This document shows, piece after piece, positions 27,701-37,592 of a DNA stretch of 64,000 nucleotides (within the stretch, counting starts at the first letter, position 1; each line of letters starts with the position of its first letter). The stretch is from Macrostomum hystrix (lineage: Eukaryota; Platyhelminthes; Macrostomidae). Made by a program: the position numbers and the translations under genes. Under the pieces are notes generated by a model that saw only the letters and a program-made list of their open reading frames with translations, searched no databases and was not told where the DNA came from. The stretch covers positions 20,637,501-20,701,500 of the forward strand of contig CATNEN010000001.1 of NCBI GenBank assembly GCA_950097015.1, in the 5' to 3' direction.

Positions 27701-27800
27701 GGGAAGTCACGCTGGCCTTTATAAGTCCCTGTCTCGTGCTGCGTCTGCCGAAACAAATAAACTCGCAATCCCTTTACCGCAGCCAACACGGCATGCCGCT
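24790..27800 (+). mobile_element. decayed Ty3/gypsy element, CsRn1/Mdg3-like
   Basis: Remnants of gag-pol lie between about 26100 and 27620, in shifting frames. They include a Gag tail with a CQQPCSFQ motif; a protease piece FLVNTGAEISIF (the usual DTG is NTG); EVARPLIGAEFLRHHRLLVD, typical of this clade; and the start of reverse transcriptase. A jump then leads into the integrase end HHTTVFHQQANGLVERF, and finally KVSVDRLMSA. Most of reverse transcriptase, RNase H and the integrase core are missing. Upstream, 24830-25385 and 25625-26205 are diverged copies of one another (both have a GAGATGCGAAT- or TAGATGCGAAT-like start and comparable TTTGC-GCGTC ends), perhaps old LTRs. The remainder holds no gene I can support. 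Confidence 0.7.
26480..27620 (+). pseudogene. broken gag-pol of the decayed Ty3/gypsy element
   Basis: Protease-like, partial reverse-transcriptase-like and integrase-end fragments appear in order but in different frames, with a large internal deletion near 27100. The protease motif carries Asn in place of the catalytic Asp. It cannot make a working polyprotein. Confidence 0.7.
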
Positions 27801-28172
27801 ACAGCACGATAAATTATTCGATATCATATATAAAAATAGCACAGTATATCAACAAGTACACCTGAATCACCAACTCTATGACGAAAACTACAAAAGTACA
27901 TCAATAACTGAATCCAAAACGAGGATGAACGTCATAGTTGTTGTTTAATTTAACACAGTCACTTATAAAAATACGCAAAATATAAATTATAACAAAATAA
28001 TAAATAACAAAATACAAAATATAACAATGTTCCGTTTACATAAAGCTGAAATAGTTTAGACCTCGTTAAATGTGAGCTTTGTAAGCTGAATGCTTCAGGA
28101 TCTGAAGGCAGGGATTCGGGCCGAGGCCAATAAAGCCATGGCTAAATAAATATACGAAAGTGTCAGGTGTGC
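27801..28172. other. AT-rich intergenic DNA
   Basis: This lies between the end of the decayed element and the stop codon of the minus-strand membrane protein, and probably contains that gene's 3' UTR. I see no other feature. Confidence 0.4.
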
Positions 28173-28892
28173 TCAGACAGTTTCCAAATCCGAGGCGGGT
28201 CTCTCTGAGTCCACTCTGAGCAGCAGGCATTTCCACATTCTCCGCCGAATTCTTCGAATCTTTCGCCACCTGCGAATCGACAATGACAAACCGGCGACCA
28301 GGACACAGGTTGTTGCCATGGCAACAAACAGCGCAACTAGTAGACACAATCTAGACCAGAACAGTGGCCAATCAGAAGACGACGAGCCAGTTTTAAAATC
28401 GATTGATTTACTCGCTTTAATACTACTGACATTAACGTCAGCGGCAGTAGTATTGTTGCTGGGACTGATCGAAGACAATTTAGGCGGCTCACCGCAGATC
28501 AAAATCTGAGACGATTCCCGACGACCATCGATTGTGATCGCAATGATGGCGGTTGCTATGCAAGCCGGTAGACAGGCTAGCCCTAGCAACAAGCCGATCA
28601 GCAGTCGGCATATTCCAGGCCCAGCAACAGTTGGATTTCGTCTGTCAATCGAAGGCTTTTCCATCGTAAACGACGACAGGGTTACCATGGCAACCAGGCT
28701 GGCAGCAATGAGCAGAACAGCTGAGACCAGGCCGAAGCCCAGTAGTCCGCCGGAGCTGGCGAAGGCGTGGATGATCAGTTCGCTGAAGGCCACCACCAAG
28801 CTGCAGAGAATTTGCACTGAGCCAGCCGAGTAGAAGAAGAGTTTGAAACGGCTGCTGCTGCTGCTGCTGCTGGCTGTTGAGCTCTGTTCCAT
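28173..28892 (-). CDS. intronless four-helix membrane protein, unknown
   Basis: This is a single-exon frame of 239 residues starting at the ATG of MEQSSTASSSS; an upstream in-frame TTG extends the frame but is not a likely start. There are four hydrophobic segments: about 20-43 (ending LIIHAF), 48-70 (LLGFGLVSAVLLIAASLVAM), 93-120 (LLIGLLLGLACLPACIATAI) and 178-203 (LCLLVALFVAMATTCVLVAG). The loop between segments 3 and 4 has possible N-glycosylation sites (NNTT, NVSS) and one CGEPP. The tail is strongly basic (RRWRKIRRIRRRMWK). The layout recalls tetraspan families, but the CCG of tetraspanins and the WxxW-C-C of claudins are absent. I do not recognise it. Confidence 0.6.
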   Translation of the reverse strand: MEQSSTASSSSSSSRFKLFFYSAGSVQILCSLVVAFSELIIHAFASSGGLLGFGLVSAVLLIAASLVAMVTLSSFTMEKPSIDRRNPTVAGPGICRLLIGLLLGLACLPACIATAIIAITIDGRRESSQILICGEPPKLSSISPSNNTTAADVNVSSIKASKSIDFKTGSSSSDWPLFWSRLCLLVALFVAMATTCVLVAGLSLSIRRWRKIRRIRRRMWKCLLLRVDSERPASDLETV

Positions 28893-29335
28893 CACTGACA
28901 ATGTGTATTATTTCTTTGCAGTTTGTTTATAACAGTCTGAAAATGTGATGTCAGCTAGAATATGATCTGACATGTATTTATATACTCGTAGCATGCACAT
29001 TTTATGGCCTAACCTGGCGCATGACTGCAGATATGATAAATTGATTATTTACAATTGCGCCAAGCCAGGCTAAACTAGTCACCAGTTAAATTATCTGTTA
29101 TGAATAATTAATAATTTTAGCATTGGTGATGACTGCACTAGAACTGTTTACAAAAGCGAATAAAAAAACCAATGAGAAAGTAAGTTATATTTGCAGCCAT
29201 GTCAACGGTTAGAAAATGCAACTGACAGGTTGTATTTTGCCAGTTATTTTTTTTCAGCAATTTTTCTCACGAATTTGTGTCCTGATCAGGAAAATTCACA
29301 GTGAAGAAGAAGCGAGACTGAAGAAAGACTGCGAA
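28893..29335. other. 5' flank of the four-helix gene
   Basis: This AT-rich stretch is the likely promoter side of the minus-strand gene. I found no firm promoter element and no gene. Confidence 0.35.
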
Positions 29336-29745
29336 GGAGACATGGGAGAGAGGAGAATAGGTTGTCAGGAGAGGGAAGAGGGGAGAGAGAAGAGGGGAGA
29401 GAGAAGAGGGGAGAGAGAAGAGGGCAGAGAGAAGAGGGGGAGAGAGAAGAGGGGAGAGGGAAGAGGGGAGAGAGAAGAGGGGAGAGGAGAGAGAGAAGAG
29501 AGGAGAGAGAAGAGGGGAGAGGAGAGAGAGAAGAGGGGAGAGAAGAGGGGAGAGGGAAGAGGGGAGAGAGAAGAGGGGGAGAGAGAAGAGGGGAGAGGGA
29601 AGAGGGGAGAGGGAAGAGGGGAGAGAGAAGAGGGGAGAGGAGAGAGAGACGAGGGGAGAGGGAAGAGAGGAGGGGGAAGAGGGGAGAGGGAAGAGGGGAG
29701 AGGGAAGAGAGGGGAAGAGAAAGAGAGGGAGAGATAATATATAGA
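29336..29745. repeat. polypurine (GA-rich) microsatellite-like tract
   Basis: About 400 bases are almost free of pyrimidines on the plus strand, built from GGAGAGAGAAGAGG-type units. Open frames (REKRGE repeats, and LFSLPSSLSPL on the other strand) are composition artefacts. Confidence 0.93.
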
Positions 29746-29858
29746 AGCTAGGAGAATGCTGTGATGTCAAATAAACTAGTGATAAAAGTACATAGCAGCC
29801 AGATGAGCTTATTTACTCATACGGTGGTAGCAAAGCAGCAGCAGCAGCAGCAGCAGCG

Positions 29859-31229
29859 TCATTTGCCACCCAGAGAAGCCGTCGAGGATAAGAGAATCTC
29901 TCGCAGGCCTTCATTGAATCGTTTGAAGTCCAGCTCCCTGGCCAGAGCGAGCTGCTTGAGTTTCTGCTTCTCCTGCAATTTGGCCGCCTCATCAGCTGCT
30001 CCGGGTTTCCGCTTGACGCCGCCCTTGAGCAGTCCGCTAGATCGGTAGGTCGCGAGTTCGCGCTCCACATCGGCAGTGGCCTGCTTCAGCACCAGCTGAT
30101 AGCGGAGCAGTTTGCGGCGAGCTGCTAGGCTGTCGGCAGCCGCTCTGCCAGCAGCGGCTGCGGCGGCGGTGGCCACCAGTCGATCAGTCCGAGACTTCAC
30201 CAGCTTCCGCCGCAGGGTCAAGTCGCGCTTAGCGGCTTCGCATCGTTGAGCAGCCCGGCGTCTGCGGGCGACGCCGACGTTGCTGGCGCTGTTGCTGTTG
30301 CTGCGTTGTTTGCGACTTCCAGTGGAAACAGCAGACTTGGAGTTTGATTTTGCTATTTCCTCTTCCTCGCCGTCGCTCCAATCTTTGATGAATTTTTCGT
30401 CCGCATCGGATGAGAATGCTGCCAGGGATTTGCGGAGCAAGGCCGAGCCTCCCACGACACCGCCGCCGAACTTCTGCTGGGATGACTGAAACGGGAGCAG
30501 AAATCAATGACAGCCTAGGGTTGGATGGGTCAAATGACCTCCATAATGACAGCCTAGGGTTTGAGTGGTCAAATGACCTCCCTAATGACAGAATTAGGGT
30601 TGGAGGGGTCAAATGACCTCCCTAATGACAGCCTAGGGTCGGAGGGGTCAAATGACCTCCCTAATGACAGCCTAGGTTGAAAGGGGTCAAATTACCCTCT
30701 AATGACAGCTTAGTCGAAGGGGTCAAAGGACCTCCGTAGGAGGGGTCAAACGACCCCCGTAGGAGGGGTCAAAGGACCTCACTAACAACGCTAGCTAGGG
30801 TTGGTCGGGGAAAAAATTATAAGTCAACGAACCCTATCAAGAGACAAAAACATGATAAATAAAAGAAAATTAAGTAAGATTAGTTTTGGCTTAAGAACGA
30901 TTCGATGATATTAGCATCCAAAAAAATAATCGCATTCTAATTAACAGATAATGCCGCAGATTAAACCAAAATGAAATTGTGTAAAAACACCGATAAATAA
31001 ATAATATAAAATCACTGTTCGTTCATTGCTGAAAAAAAAACTAAATAAACGCAATATTATTCTAGACTAATTGTGAATCGTTGAATAAGATGTTAGTGAT
31101 CACGCATCAGAAATTATAATGCGAAATGTGGAACAACCGGCAGTATAGCGTCTAAGAAACTTACCAACTGGAATTCATAATAGTCTGGGTGGCTATTTTT
31201 GAAGGGGTAGCGCCTGAGGCCCTGGAGTC
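29859..31229 (-). CDS. 3' part of an unrecognised basic coiled-coil gene
   Basis: Two exons can be read on the minus strand. One is about 31229-31165 (acceptor at 31230 or 31214), ending in HPDYYEFQL before a clear GTAAGT donor. The last is 30485-29859, beginning SSQQKFGGG after TTTCAG; the phases match. The last exon encodes about 208 residues: an acidic patch (DWSDGEEEE), a Ser/Asn-rich stretch, a basic cluster (ARRRRAAQR), an Ala-rich helix and a Lys/Glu-rich probable coiled coil ending ARELDFKRFNEGLREIL. Upstream exons and the start codon were not found; they should lie above 31510. The intron contains a 39-bp array. I do not recognise the family and assign no function. Confidence 0.55.
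30505..30785. repeat. 39-bp minisatellite with GGTCA/TGACC palindromes
   Basis: Six to seven units of GACAGCCTAGGGTTGGAGGG followed by GTCAAATGACCTCCCTAAT lie in the intron of the unrecognised minus-strand gene. Each full unit has the inverted pair GGGTCA-AA-TGACCT. Confidence 0.88.
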
Positions 31230-31512
31230 CTGATTAATAAGAACACGAGGCCCTGAAGTGTTGAGGGAGAAGAGCCTGAGGCCCTGAAGTGTTAAAGGAG
31301 AAGAACCTAAGGCCCTGAAGTGTTAAAGTAGAAGAGCCTGAGGCCCTGAAGTGTTAAAGGAGAAGAGCCTGAGGCCCTGAAGTGTTAAAAAAGGAGAAGA
31401 GCCTGAGGCCCTGAAGTGTTAAAGGAGAAGAGCCTGAGGCCTGAAGTGTTAAAGGAGAAGAGCCTGAGGTCCTGAAGTGTTAAAGGAGAAAAGCCTGAGG
31501 CCCTGAAGCAAA
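31226..31512. repeat. 31-bp minisatellite
   Basis: About nine units of GAGAAGAGCCTGAGGCCCTG followed by AAGTGTTAAAG lie directly upstream (minus sense) of the small exon. The repeated GGCCTCAGG ends in AG like the exon's acceptor. Confidence 0.9.
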
Positions 31513-31894
31513 AAGAAAGACAAAACAAGTGTGTGTTTGTTGACTACAGATTCTCGCATGTGACCTAAAAAGGATTATTCTAAAAATTAAAAAAAACTTT
31601 TTTTGGAAACAAACAAATATTTCTTGGAGGAAAATCCATTCGGTTTATCACTAGAACTGCAAATCCATTTGTGGTTGAGTGAGACTGCAGTGCTGCTACG
31701 TTAGGAATGTGATAATAAACACAAAAGCAATGACATTCGATGATATTATAGCTCGTACCAATGCTGCCTACCTGAGTAAATATTATAAAAACAAACACTA
31801 AACACCAAATTGTCAAGCTCATCACCTCACAACTTTTTCTGCCTACCAATGTACAAACATGACAGACTGCAGTTGTTGACTGGAAGGTACAAAA

Positions 31895-32565
31895 GTAGAC
31901 TCTACCCTCCTCCAAAGTAGACTCTACCCTCCTCCAAAGTAGACTGACTATACCCATATCCAGAACAGACTCTACCAATCTCCATAGTAGACCCTACCAA
32001 TCTCCATAGTAGACCCTACCAATCTCCATAGTAGACTCTACCAATCTTTATAGTAGACCCTACCAATCTCCGTAGTAGGCTCTACCAATCTCCATAGTAG
32101 ACTACCAATCTCCATAGTAGACTACCAATCTCCATAGTAGACTCTACCAATCTCCATAGTAGGCTCTACCAATCTCCATAGTAGACTCTACCAATCTCCA
32201 TAGTAGACTACCAATCTCCATAGTAGACTACCAATCTCCATAGTAGACCCTACCAATCTCCGAAGTAGACTACCAATCTCCATAGTAGACTCTACCAATC
32301 TCCATAGTAGACTCTACCAATCTCCATAGTAGACTCTACCAATCTCCATAGTAGACTCTACCAATCTCCATAGTAGACTCTACCAATCTCAATAGTAGAC
32401 TCTACCAATCTCCATAGTAGACTACCAATCTCCATAGTAGACTCTACCAATCTCTAAAGTAGACTCTACCAATCTTTATAGTAGACTCTAACAATCTCCA
32501 TAGTAGACTTTACCAATCTCCATAGTAGACTCTACCAATCTGCATAGTAGACTCTACCAATTGTA
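31895..32565. repeat. 22-bp minisatellite
   Basis: About 30 units of GTAGACTCTACCAATCTCCA with TA, and a 19-bp variant lacking CTC, lie between the unrecognised gene and GOPC. Confidence 0.93.
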
Positions 32566-32792
32566 AATAAAAATAACACACAAAAGGCGAAAACGAAAAA
32601 AAACCAATCGAGAAATCACAGAATCGAGACTTAAACAATACAGAAAAGAAACAAAAAATCAGAAATTTGGAATTCTAACCAGACAATAAATAAAACTCAG
32701 GATTGTTCAAAAGACAGAACTTTATCAGGCACAGTAGATGTTCATATTTGATTTGTTGTTGATCAGTTAGCTTATAAGTCAGGTTTGACCGG

Positions 32793-35700
32793 TCACGGAA
32801 CACAATGATCCAGTCCAACTTTATCAAGACTATCGGGCACCGAGAAGTACTTATCGTCAGCCGAGACAGCCCCGACGATGGCTGATGGAGTGAGCAAGCC
32901 TGACGATGCTGCCGCTGTTGAACTATTCTTTGGCGACGAGCTGGATGTAATGACAGGAGGATCGTAATTAGAGAATCTTTGGCATCTGGGATGGGAATAT
33001 TATAATCTAGGCAGTCAATAACAGCAGGCATCATTAACAGACTGACGCTTGAGCATCCTCAGTGGATCGCCGCTGAAGCTGCCTCTTATCTCTCTGTCGA
33101 GCGCGTCGCCGCATCCGCTTCTGCGCATTGGTCACAAATTCTTCGTCGTACATGCGAAATCTACCATGAGGGTGGATTTATTCTGGATTGGCGGACTCAG
33201 TCTGAGGATCTGGGAAGTTGAAGGACTCAGTCTGAGGATCTGGGAAGTTGAAGGACTCAGTCTGAGGATCTGGGTAGTTGAAGGCCTCAATTTGAGGATC
33301 TGGGAAGTTGAAGGACTCAATCTGAGGATCTGGGAAGTTGAGGGACTCAATCTGAGGATCTCGGTAGATAGTGGGGTAGATACAAAAGTGGATAGTAGGG
33401 GAGATAGTAAAGTAGTTAGAATGGTAGATACTAGGGTTGATAATATGGTAGATACTAGGGTTGATAGAAGGGTAGATACAATGGCACACACAATGGTAGA
33501 CGGTAGGTTAGAGGGTTGCAGGTGGCAGACAGTAGGGTAGAGGGTTGCAGGTGGCAGACAGTAGGGTAGAGGGTTGCAGGTGGCAGACAGTAGGGTAGAG
33601 GGTTGCAGGTGGCAGACAGTAGGGTAGAGGGTTGCAGGTGGCAGACAGTAGGGTAGAGGGTTGCAGGTGGCAGACAGTAGGGTAGAGGGTTGCAGGTGGC
33701 AGACAGTAGGGTAGAGGGTTGCAGGTGGTAGACAGTAGGGTAGAGGGTTGCAGGTGGCAGACAGTAGGGTAGAGGGTCGTGGCAGACAGTAGGGTAGAGG
33801 GTTGCAGGTGGCAGATAGTAGGGTAGAGGGTTGCAGGTGGCAGACAGTCGGGTAGAGGGTTGTAGGTGGTAGACAGTAGGGTAGAGGGTTGCAGGTGGTA
33901 GACAGTAAGGTAGAGGGTTGCAGGTGGCAGACAGTAGGGTAGAGGGTTGCAGGTGGCAGACAGTAGGGTAGAGGGTTGCAGGTGGTAGACAGTAAGGTAG
34001 AGGGTTGCAGGTGGCAGACAGTAGGGTAGAGGTTGCAGGTGGTAGACAGTAGGGTAGAGGGTTGCAGGTGGCAGACAGTAGGGTAGAGGGTTGCAGGTGG
34101 AAGAGAGACGGAAGTCAAACCTGTATCCCGTGGACACATCCACAAAGGCGTCATCGTCGTCATCATCGGTGGCCACTCCATCTGAGATCGCATCACAGTC
34201 GGAGCCGGTGAGTCGGCAGTTGTCCTCAACATTAGCCACAAACGCCAGAGTGAGCTCAACCGTCGAGTCAGGCAGGCTGCGAAGAAGCCTCACAGCGTCG
34301 GCGTGACGGGCCTCTCGAAGCGAGGCGCCGTTGACAGACAGAATGGCGTCGCCAACACGGACAAGACCGCCGGAGCGGGCGGCGGGCAGTCCAGGTAGCA
34401 GCTCGGAGATAAGTATGGGTACTCCGTGCTCTCTGCCGCCTACTATAGAGAGGCCAATGCCTTCGCCCGGCTCCTTGCTGATGCGCACCTGACGCGGCGA
34501 CGAGTCCGGCGGAGCTGCAGCCGCAGATGTCGATTGAGAAGTCGAAGCCGGACTGTCCAGGCTGGGCAGGAGCCTGCGGTGACACGGAGCGGACATTGTT
34601 GTTAGCTCATTAGCTTTATTCACTACTGGCAGTAGGGAAGCATTCATTTCGGATGCCCTATAGTCCCAACCCCAAGGCACTGGGCAGATAAACACACCTG
34701 TGTGTGTGTGCTCAGAAGTCAGCGAAATGAGCAGAATGAGCATATAATGAGCCAGTGCCAATTGCCCTCCAACAAATATTATTATTGATCTTATCTATTG
34801 ATAAATAAAGCTTGACAGAAATCGATGAAGGTCTATAAGCTCAGGAATATAAGGAAAAGCTCGGTAGTGTATTTTCGGCCTTTGATTTTTTTTAAGAAAC
34901 TTAGCTTCATGTTAGGAGGGTGAGTGGCAGAACAGTTAAGGCGTTAAGGCCTCTCGCGCCAAGGTCCCTGAGCTCGATTCCGCGGCGAGGCCATATTCAT
35001 TTGGGGCGCAACCGCGGAGAGAAGGCGTTGGGGGCTTGTCGTGCGAAGGGCCAACCTCCAAGGCACAGTAAAAGAGAGTGTACACTGCCTGACGATGAGA
35101 AAGTCAGGGCAGATGTACACACCTGTGTGAGCGTATGCCTGCGTACAGTATCAGTGTGTGTGTGTGCTCAGGAGTCAGCGAAGTAGGCAGAATTGCCTCC
35201 TCGCTGGCTGCGGGTCTAGTGTCACCAAATGATGTTTCATTGCCCGCAGACCTCCTAAAATTATTATTATTATTATATTCAGCCAGCCTTGGCGACTCCT
35301 AGGCCCTAGTAGTCCTTGGTCACCAGCAGCAACATACTTGGAGATGGACCTGCCGCGGCTGGCTCTGAGCAGAGTTTTACACCTGAGCAGTCTTATTTCC
35401 GCTTCCAGTTGAGACCAGAGACGCTTCCGCTCGGCCACGTCCATGGGGTGTCGATGGCCGCTAGAACCGCTGACGTCTGAACGTTTAAATCAATTTAAAC
35501 TTGCAATGCACGTTTTCATCAAGATCCATTAAAAACGACTCTAAAAATGTCAACACTCACCAAATCCACAGCCATTGCTAGTAGCCATGAGCTGCAGCTG
35601 TTGAACTCTGCCAGCCAGCTCCTTGCTGAGATATTTGGTTGTTAGTCTGGCAGTGTATAGTTCAGTTTGTAGAGCCAAACTGTAGCGAGATAACTCAGAG

Positions 35701-37458
35701 TTCTCTTTCGCAATTAGGTCTCGCTCAAATTTTAGCTCTAGCATTGAGATGCTATCAGAGTCGACTAAAGCAGAGGACTGCTGCTGCTGTTGCTGCTGCT
35801 GACTACTGGAAGCTGACTTCGTAGCTAAAGCCAGCTGAGCTTGAGTGCTAGCTAGGTCAGATCGCATTGAGACTAACTGAGCCTGATAAATTAACAATAT
35901 ATACATTTGAGTATATTTTTATCTTTTATCTCTATTTTAACTTTACCAGAAAACAAAATGGTTACTTTAAACTGTAAAAATTTAAAAAGGCTACATAAGT
36001 GGCTTCATAGAATAGTTATGACCTAGCAAGTGAAGTACATTTTCAAAAGTTATTTTGTAGAATTATTTTATTTATAGTCAATGAAAAAATACCAAGACAA
36101 GGTGAACAGACTTGTAAACTTTTTGCTTAGTGAGTATAGTGAATGGAGTATAGAAATTACTCCAATGAATGGGTATAGAAATTACTATTGCATTAGAAAG
36201 AAATTATATTACACTGTGCAATGCAAATGTGACAAAGTCCAAACAAAGCAATATGTGCTAAAACACTGTCCTTATATTATTAAACAAGTAATTAAAAGCT
36301 CATTATTTGACAGAAAAAGTTAAGAAAGACTAAATAGAAAAATATGTAATTGGCTAATTTTTAGGTTGAATTTCCTAAAAAATAATGCTTTATTATAAAT
36401 TTGACTTTTGTTAAAATGAATAAATATTTGTTACACCATACAAATAACAATTTGTTTAAATCACTCCACTATCTTGAATACAAAATAGTATAAATGCAGT
36501 GAAGTCCAGCCAAAGAAAATTAACCCGTGAAGCCTTGTGCTTAAAGCAGAGTTTGTATGCAATAGCCTAATCATAGTCCTTAGAAGTCATAACACTCAGA
36601 CATGTTCCTTAATTCTTAATAAAACATGCAAAGATAAATACTAAGAGAGTTCAATAGAGTTCAAGAGAAAGTAGGCCTATTGCTGCCCACTTGAGATCAT
36701 TGGTAATGCTCATCAGAAAGCCTATGCTCAGAAATACATACAACATACATGCAATAAAGTAAATATGCCACAATAAGTAAATACAATAGCTAGACTAAAA
36801 TTTATATACTAGGCCCTACCCAAATAACTAAATAATAAATATGATACCTAAACTAACTAAACTACAAAACTAACAAAAAGTAGGCATATACAACCTATAA
36901 ATAAGTTTTTAATATATAAATTAAATTCTCAGAAACTAATTACAAAGAAAGTCTTACAAAAAAATTGTTGCTTAATTTTTGTAAATACTTATACTTACTT
37001 AGACTTCATATTAAAATACCACTGTAACAACTTTGGTGACATCATTTGGATAAAATATCTTTAGAGTGATAGGCCTACTTATAAATTAAAGAGAGAAGCA
37101 CAAGGAAAACTTCTGTGGCATTGTGAGGATAAAGCTAGAACATTAGATTAGCCATACAACAAATATTTAAAAAACAAAAATGCTGCTACTGGACTTGAAA
37201 ATATAATGGTGACAACTGTGAAGGGCCTAATTAAAAACTTACTTCAAGCTTTGCATTATTGTAGAAAATTGTCAGTGCTCTTTGATTAAGTTGAGAAAAT
37301 GTACTGCAAATCGCATTCAAATATTGATTTATGTTCCTATACAATTCTTTATTTGAAGACAGGTGCTTTTGTAGCAGCAGCTCCAGGCCAGTGTAAGACT
37401 TATCAAACTCATTTTCTAGTAAATCCTGCCACTTGACAGACTCATTTGCAGTTGCCAT
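32793..37458 (-). CDS. GOPC: GOPC-like Golgi PDZ and coiled-coil protein
   Basis: This is a Golgi-associated adaptor that binds membrane cargo tails through one PDZ domain and sorts them after the Golgi. Exons on the minus strand: 37458-37243, 35882-35561, 35476-35338, 34573-34121, 33160-33047 and 32985-32793, in phase, giving about 478 residues (human about 460). Matches by eye: VKWQDLLENEFDKSY (human FRWLEVLEKEFDKAF); NAKLE|AQLVS at an exon border; a coiled coil with ENSELSRYSLALQTELYTAR and KELAGRVQQLQL; LWSQLEAEI; RASRGR. The PDZ domain has GIGLSIVGGREHGVPILISE, then an acidic run and STGYRFRMYDEEF. The last join uses an odd donor (AGC|GTCAGT, 61-bp intron); without it the protein stops at 33034. 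The family is sure, the C-terminus less so. Confidence 0.92.
33187..33365. repeat. 30-bp minisatellite in GOPC intron
   Basis: Six units of GACTCAGTCTGAGGATCTGG followed by GAAGTTGAAG lie in intron 33161-34120. Each contains the 20-base core CTCAGTCTGAGGATCTGGGA also found in the satellite at 1-9108. Confidence 0.93.
33366..34105. repeat. 29-bp minisatellite in GOPC intron, with degenerate lead-in
   Basis: About 20 units of AGGGTAGAGGGTTGCAGGTG followed by GCAGACAGT (from about 33500), preceded by looser GTAGATACTAGGGTTGATA copies from 33366. The array reaches within about 20 bases of the PDZ exon donor. All three minus-strand frames are open through it. Confidence 0.93.
34635..34745 (+). 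mobile_element. degenerate internal SINE fragment
   Basis: CCCCAAGGCACTGGGCAGAT and CACACCTGTGTGTGTGTGCT, followed by CAGAAGTCAGCGAA, resemble the middle of the SINE copy about 400 bases further on. The head and tail are missing. Confidence 0.5.
34913..35240 (+). mobile_element. tRNA-derived SINE in GOPC intron
   Basis: The head GAGTGGCAGAACAGTTAAGG resembles the A box of RNA polymerase III promoters, and GAGCTCGATTCC the B box (GGTTCGANTCC). The body includes GGGGCGCAACC, AAGGCACAGT and a TG-rich stretch, and ends in GCCTCCTCGCTGGCTGCGGG. It aligns along its length with the copy at 58962-59282, and its tail matches 9109-9152. It lies antisense to GOPC, in intron 34574-35337. It is not a tRNA gene, because no full cloverleaf is present. 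Confidence 0.85.
35883..37242 (-). other. GOPC intron 1, AT-rich without array
   Basis: This 1.36-kb intron is unique AT-rich DNA with no tandem array, unlike most long introns here. An 80-codon plus-strand frame at 36081-36323 has no recognised domain and I do not count it as a gene. Confidence 0.6.
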
Positions 37459-37592
37459 TTTTATTTATTACCAAAATATTATGCGCGCAACTTTAAAGAG
37501 ATTAGCTGCGAAGTTTTGTTTTAGTATTTAAGCATTCTAATTCACAACCTTAAAGCATAGGCATATCAATACAAATATGGTAACAATACAAT

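Noticed and set aside
31580-31978. 132-codon minus-strand frame
   Set aside because: Composition and lack of any motif suggest chance; part of it overlaps the 22-bp array.
33132-34259. 375-codon minus-strand frame of CHLQPSTLLS repeats
   Set aside because: Read-through of the 29-bp intron array joined by chance to the neighbouring array.
34913-35000. A functional tRNA gene
   Set aside because: A- and B-box-like words are present, but no complete cloverleaf forms and the sequence continues into the SINE body with other copies elsewhere.
36081-36323. 80-codon plus-strand frame in GOPC intron 1
   Set aside because: No family motif and no regulatory context; within the length expected by chance.
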